The notes beneath the pieces were generated by a model, which saw only the letters and a program-made list of their open reading frames with translations, did not search any database and was not told the origin of the DNA. Below, one piece after another: positions 63,216-64,000 of a stretch of 64,000 nt of DNA (within the stretch, counting starts at the first letter, position 1; the number at the start of each line of letters is the position of its first letter). Both the position numbers and the translations under genes were made by a program. The stretch comes from Dokdonella fugitiva. Its GTDB lineage: Bacteria > Pseudomonadota > Gammaproteobacteria > Xanthomonadales > Rhodanobacteraceae. The stretch is from the NCBI RefSeq assembly GCF_014138265.1, contig NZ_JACGXL010000004.1, positions 124,001-188,000 on the forward strand, given 5' to 3'.

Positions 63216-64000
63216 TGAGCGACCCGACCGCCAGCAGCGCCGATCGCCTCGGCGTCACCCTGCTGTTCTCCGCGGTCGCGCACGCGGTGCTCGCGCTCGG
63301 CATCACGTTCGAGTTCGAAAAGGCGCCGCCGCGCATGCCGTCGCTCGACGTCATCCTCGTGCAGTCGGCCAACAGCGAGAAGCCGGACAAGGCCGACTTC
63401 ATCGCGCAGGCGAGCAACAGCGGTGGCGGCGACGCCGACAAGCCGCATCGACCCGCGCAGCCGCTGTCGAGCCCGGTGCCGAAGGCGACGCCGGGGGTGG
63501 CACCCATCCCGCTCGACGACGGCGCGCCGCGGCCGACGCCGCCGAGCCCGACCGAGATGCTCACCCAGCGCGCCTCGACCTATCGCATCACGACCGATCG
63601 TCGCACGCCCGAGGCCGACCCCGAGCCGGATCGCGACGAACGCGAAACCGATCAGCGCAAGGTCGAGATGGCACGCCTCGCGCAGGAGATCCAGCACGAA
63701 TCCGAGCAGTACGCGAAGCGGCCCAAGCGCAAGTACATCTCGGCGAACACGCAGGAGTACGAGTACGCCGCGTACATGCGCGCGTGGGTCGCGCGGATCG
63801 AGCGCATCGGCAACCTCAACTATCCCGACGAGGCGCGGCGGCGCCAGCTGCACGGTCAGCTCGTGCTCACGGTCGGCCTCGATCGCAAGGGCAAGGTGAA
63901 GAGCATCGACGTGATCCAGTCGAGCGGGCACAAGGTGCTCGACGACGCGGCGATCCGCATCGTGCGCCTCGCCGAACCGTTCCCGGCGCTGCCCGAGAGC
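63215..64000 (+). CDS. TonB-like energy transducer, 3' end cut by window
   Basis: 262 codons in the window. A membrane segment near the N terminus (LGVTLLFSAVAHAVLALG) has the Ser-x-x-x-His pattern of TonB (S19, H23 region). A Pro-rich, charged periplasmic spacer (about 60-170) follows, with a coiled-coil part (DQRKVEMARLAQEIQHESEQ). The C-terminal TonB domain begins about residue 185 (MRAWVARIERIGNLNYPDEA) and continues RRRQLHGQLVLTVGLDRKGK. It would carry proton-motive energy from ExbBD to outer-membrane receptors. In Pseudomonas the tonB3-gshB-pilG block is linked to twitching. No exbB or exbD is seen in the window. Confidence 0.9.
   Translation, partial: MSDPTASSADRLGVTLLFSAVAHAVLALGITFEFEKAPPRMPSLDVILVQSANSEKPDKADFIAQASNSGGGDADKPHRPAQPLSSPVPKATPGVAPIPLDDGAPRPTPPSPTEMLTQRASTYRITTDRRTPEADPEPDRDERETDQRKVEMARLAQEIQHESEQYAKRPKRKYISANTQEYEYAAYMRAWVARIERIGNLNYPDEARRRQLHGQLVLTVGLDRKGKVKSIDVIQSSGHKVLDDAAIRIVRLAEPFPALPES

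Overview
The window is high-GC DNA (roughly two-thirds G+C by eye, not computed), coding almost end to end. It fits a gammaproteobacterium of the Xanthomonadales/Lysobacterales, perhaps Rhodanobacteraceae-like. The grounds are the Xanthomonas-type type II secretion order gspE-F-G-H-I-J-K-L-M-N-D, the glyA-nrdR-ribD-ribE-ribBA-ribH-nusB-thiL-pgpA string, the tonB-gshB-pilG linkage of a pilus chemosensory locus, and short dispersed repeats of the CACGAAGGACGCGAAGG and GGGATTCGGGATT kinds. No tRNA, rRNA, CRISPR array, transposase or prophage gene was seen. The genus is inference.

Layout. 1-5.1 kb: rsmI (partial), diverging from lpoA-yraN-dolP-like lipoprotein and a GlcD-like FAD oxidase. 5.2-6.7 kb: secreted protein of an unnamed family. 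6.7-14.6 kb, minus strand: ten tightly packed genes (glyA, a CTP-synthase-like amidotransferase, nrdR, ribD, ribE, ribBA, ribH, nusB, thiL, pgpA). 14.7-20.2 kb: ettA, pyrF, def (minus) and an OPT-family transporter, with two dispersed repeats. 20.2-25.9 kb, minus: an export and glycan module (GT2, two-domain glycosyltransferase, methyltransferase, Wzt, Wzm). 25.9-30.1 kb, minus: periplasmic PpiC-type isomerase, a secreted Cys-rich protein, and a second, strongly expressed-looking copy of the 5.2 kb secreted family. 30.3-42.2 kb, minus: complete type II secretion operon ending in a secretin and a coupled small lipoprotein. 42.3-49.6 kb, minus: small membrane protein, purL, two tandem dsbC genes, xerD. 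49.7-61.9 kb: an RDD protein (plus), then pilG-pilI-pilJ-chpA-chpB-chpC (minus), the chemosensory system controlling type IV pili. 62.3-64 kb, plus: gshB and a tonB-like gene cut by the window end.

How the parts fit. Much of the window serves the envelope: lipoprotein activation of peptidoglycan synthesis (LpoA), outer-membrane maintenance (DolP), polysaccharide export (Wzm/Wzt), protein export across the outer membrane (T2SS) with candidate substrates next door, periplasmic folding (PpiC, two DsbC) and pilus control (Pil-Chp). The rest is housekeeping: riboflavin and thiamine cofactors, one-carbon metabolism, purine and pyrimidine synthesis, translation and chromosome resolution.

The observations most worth a second look are the paired unnamed secreted proteins, the lipoprotein coupled to the secretin, the PqqD-like domain fused to a glycosyltransferase, short ORFs filling every sizeable gap of the pil-chp operon, the repeat-derived leader of GspH, and a recurring GG(C)TAnAATG promoter-like motif.
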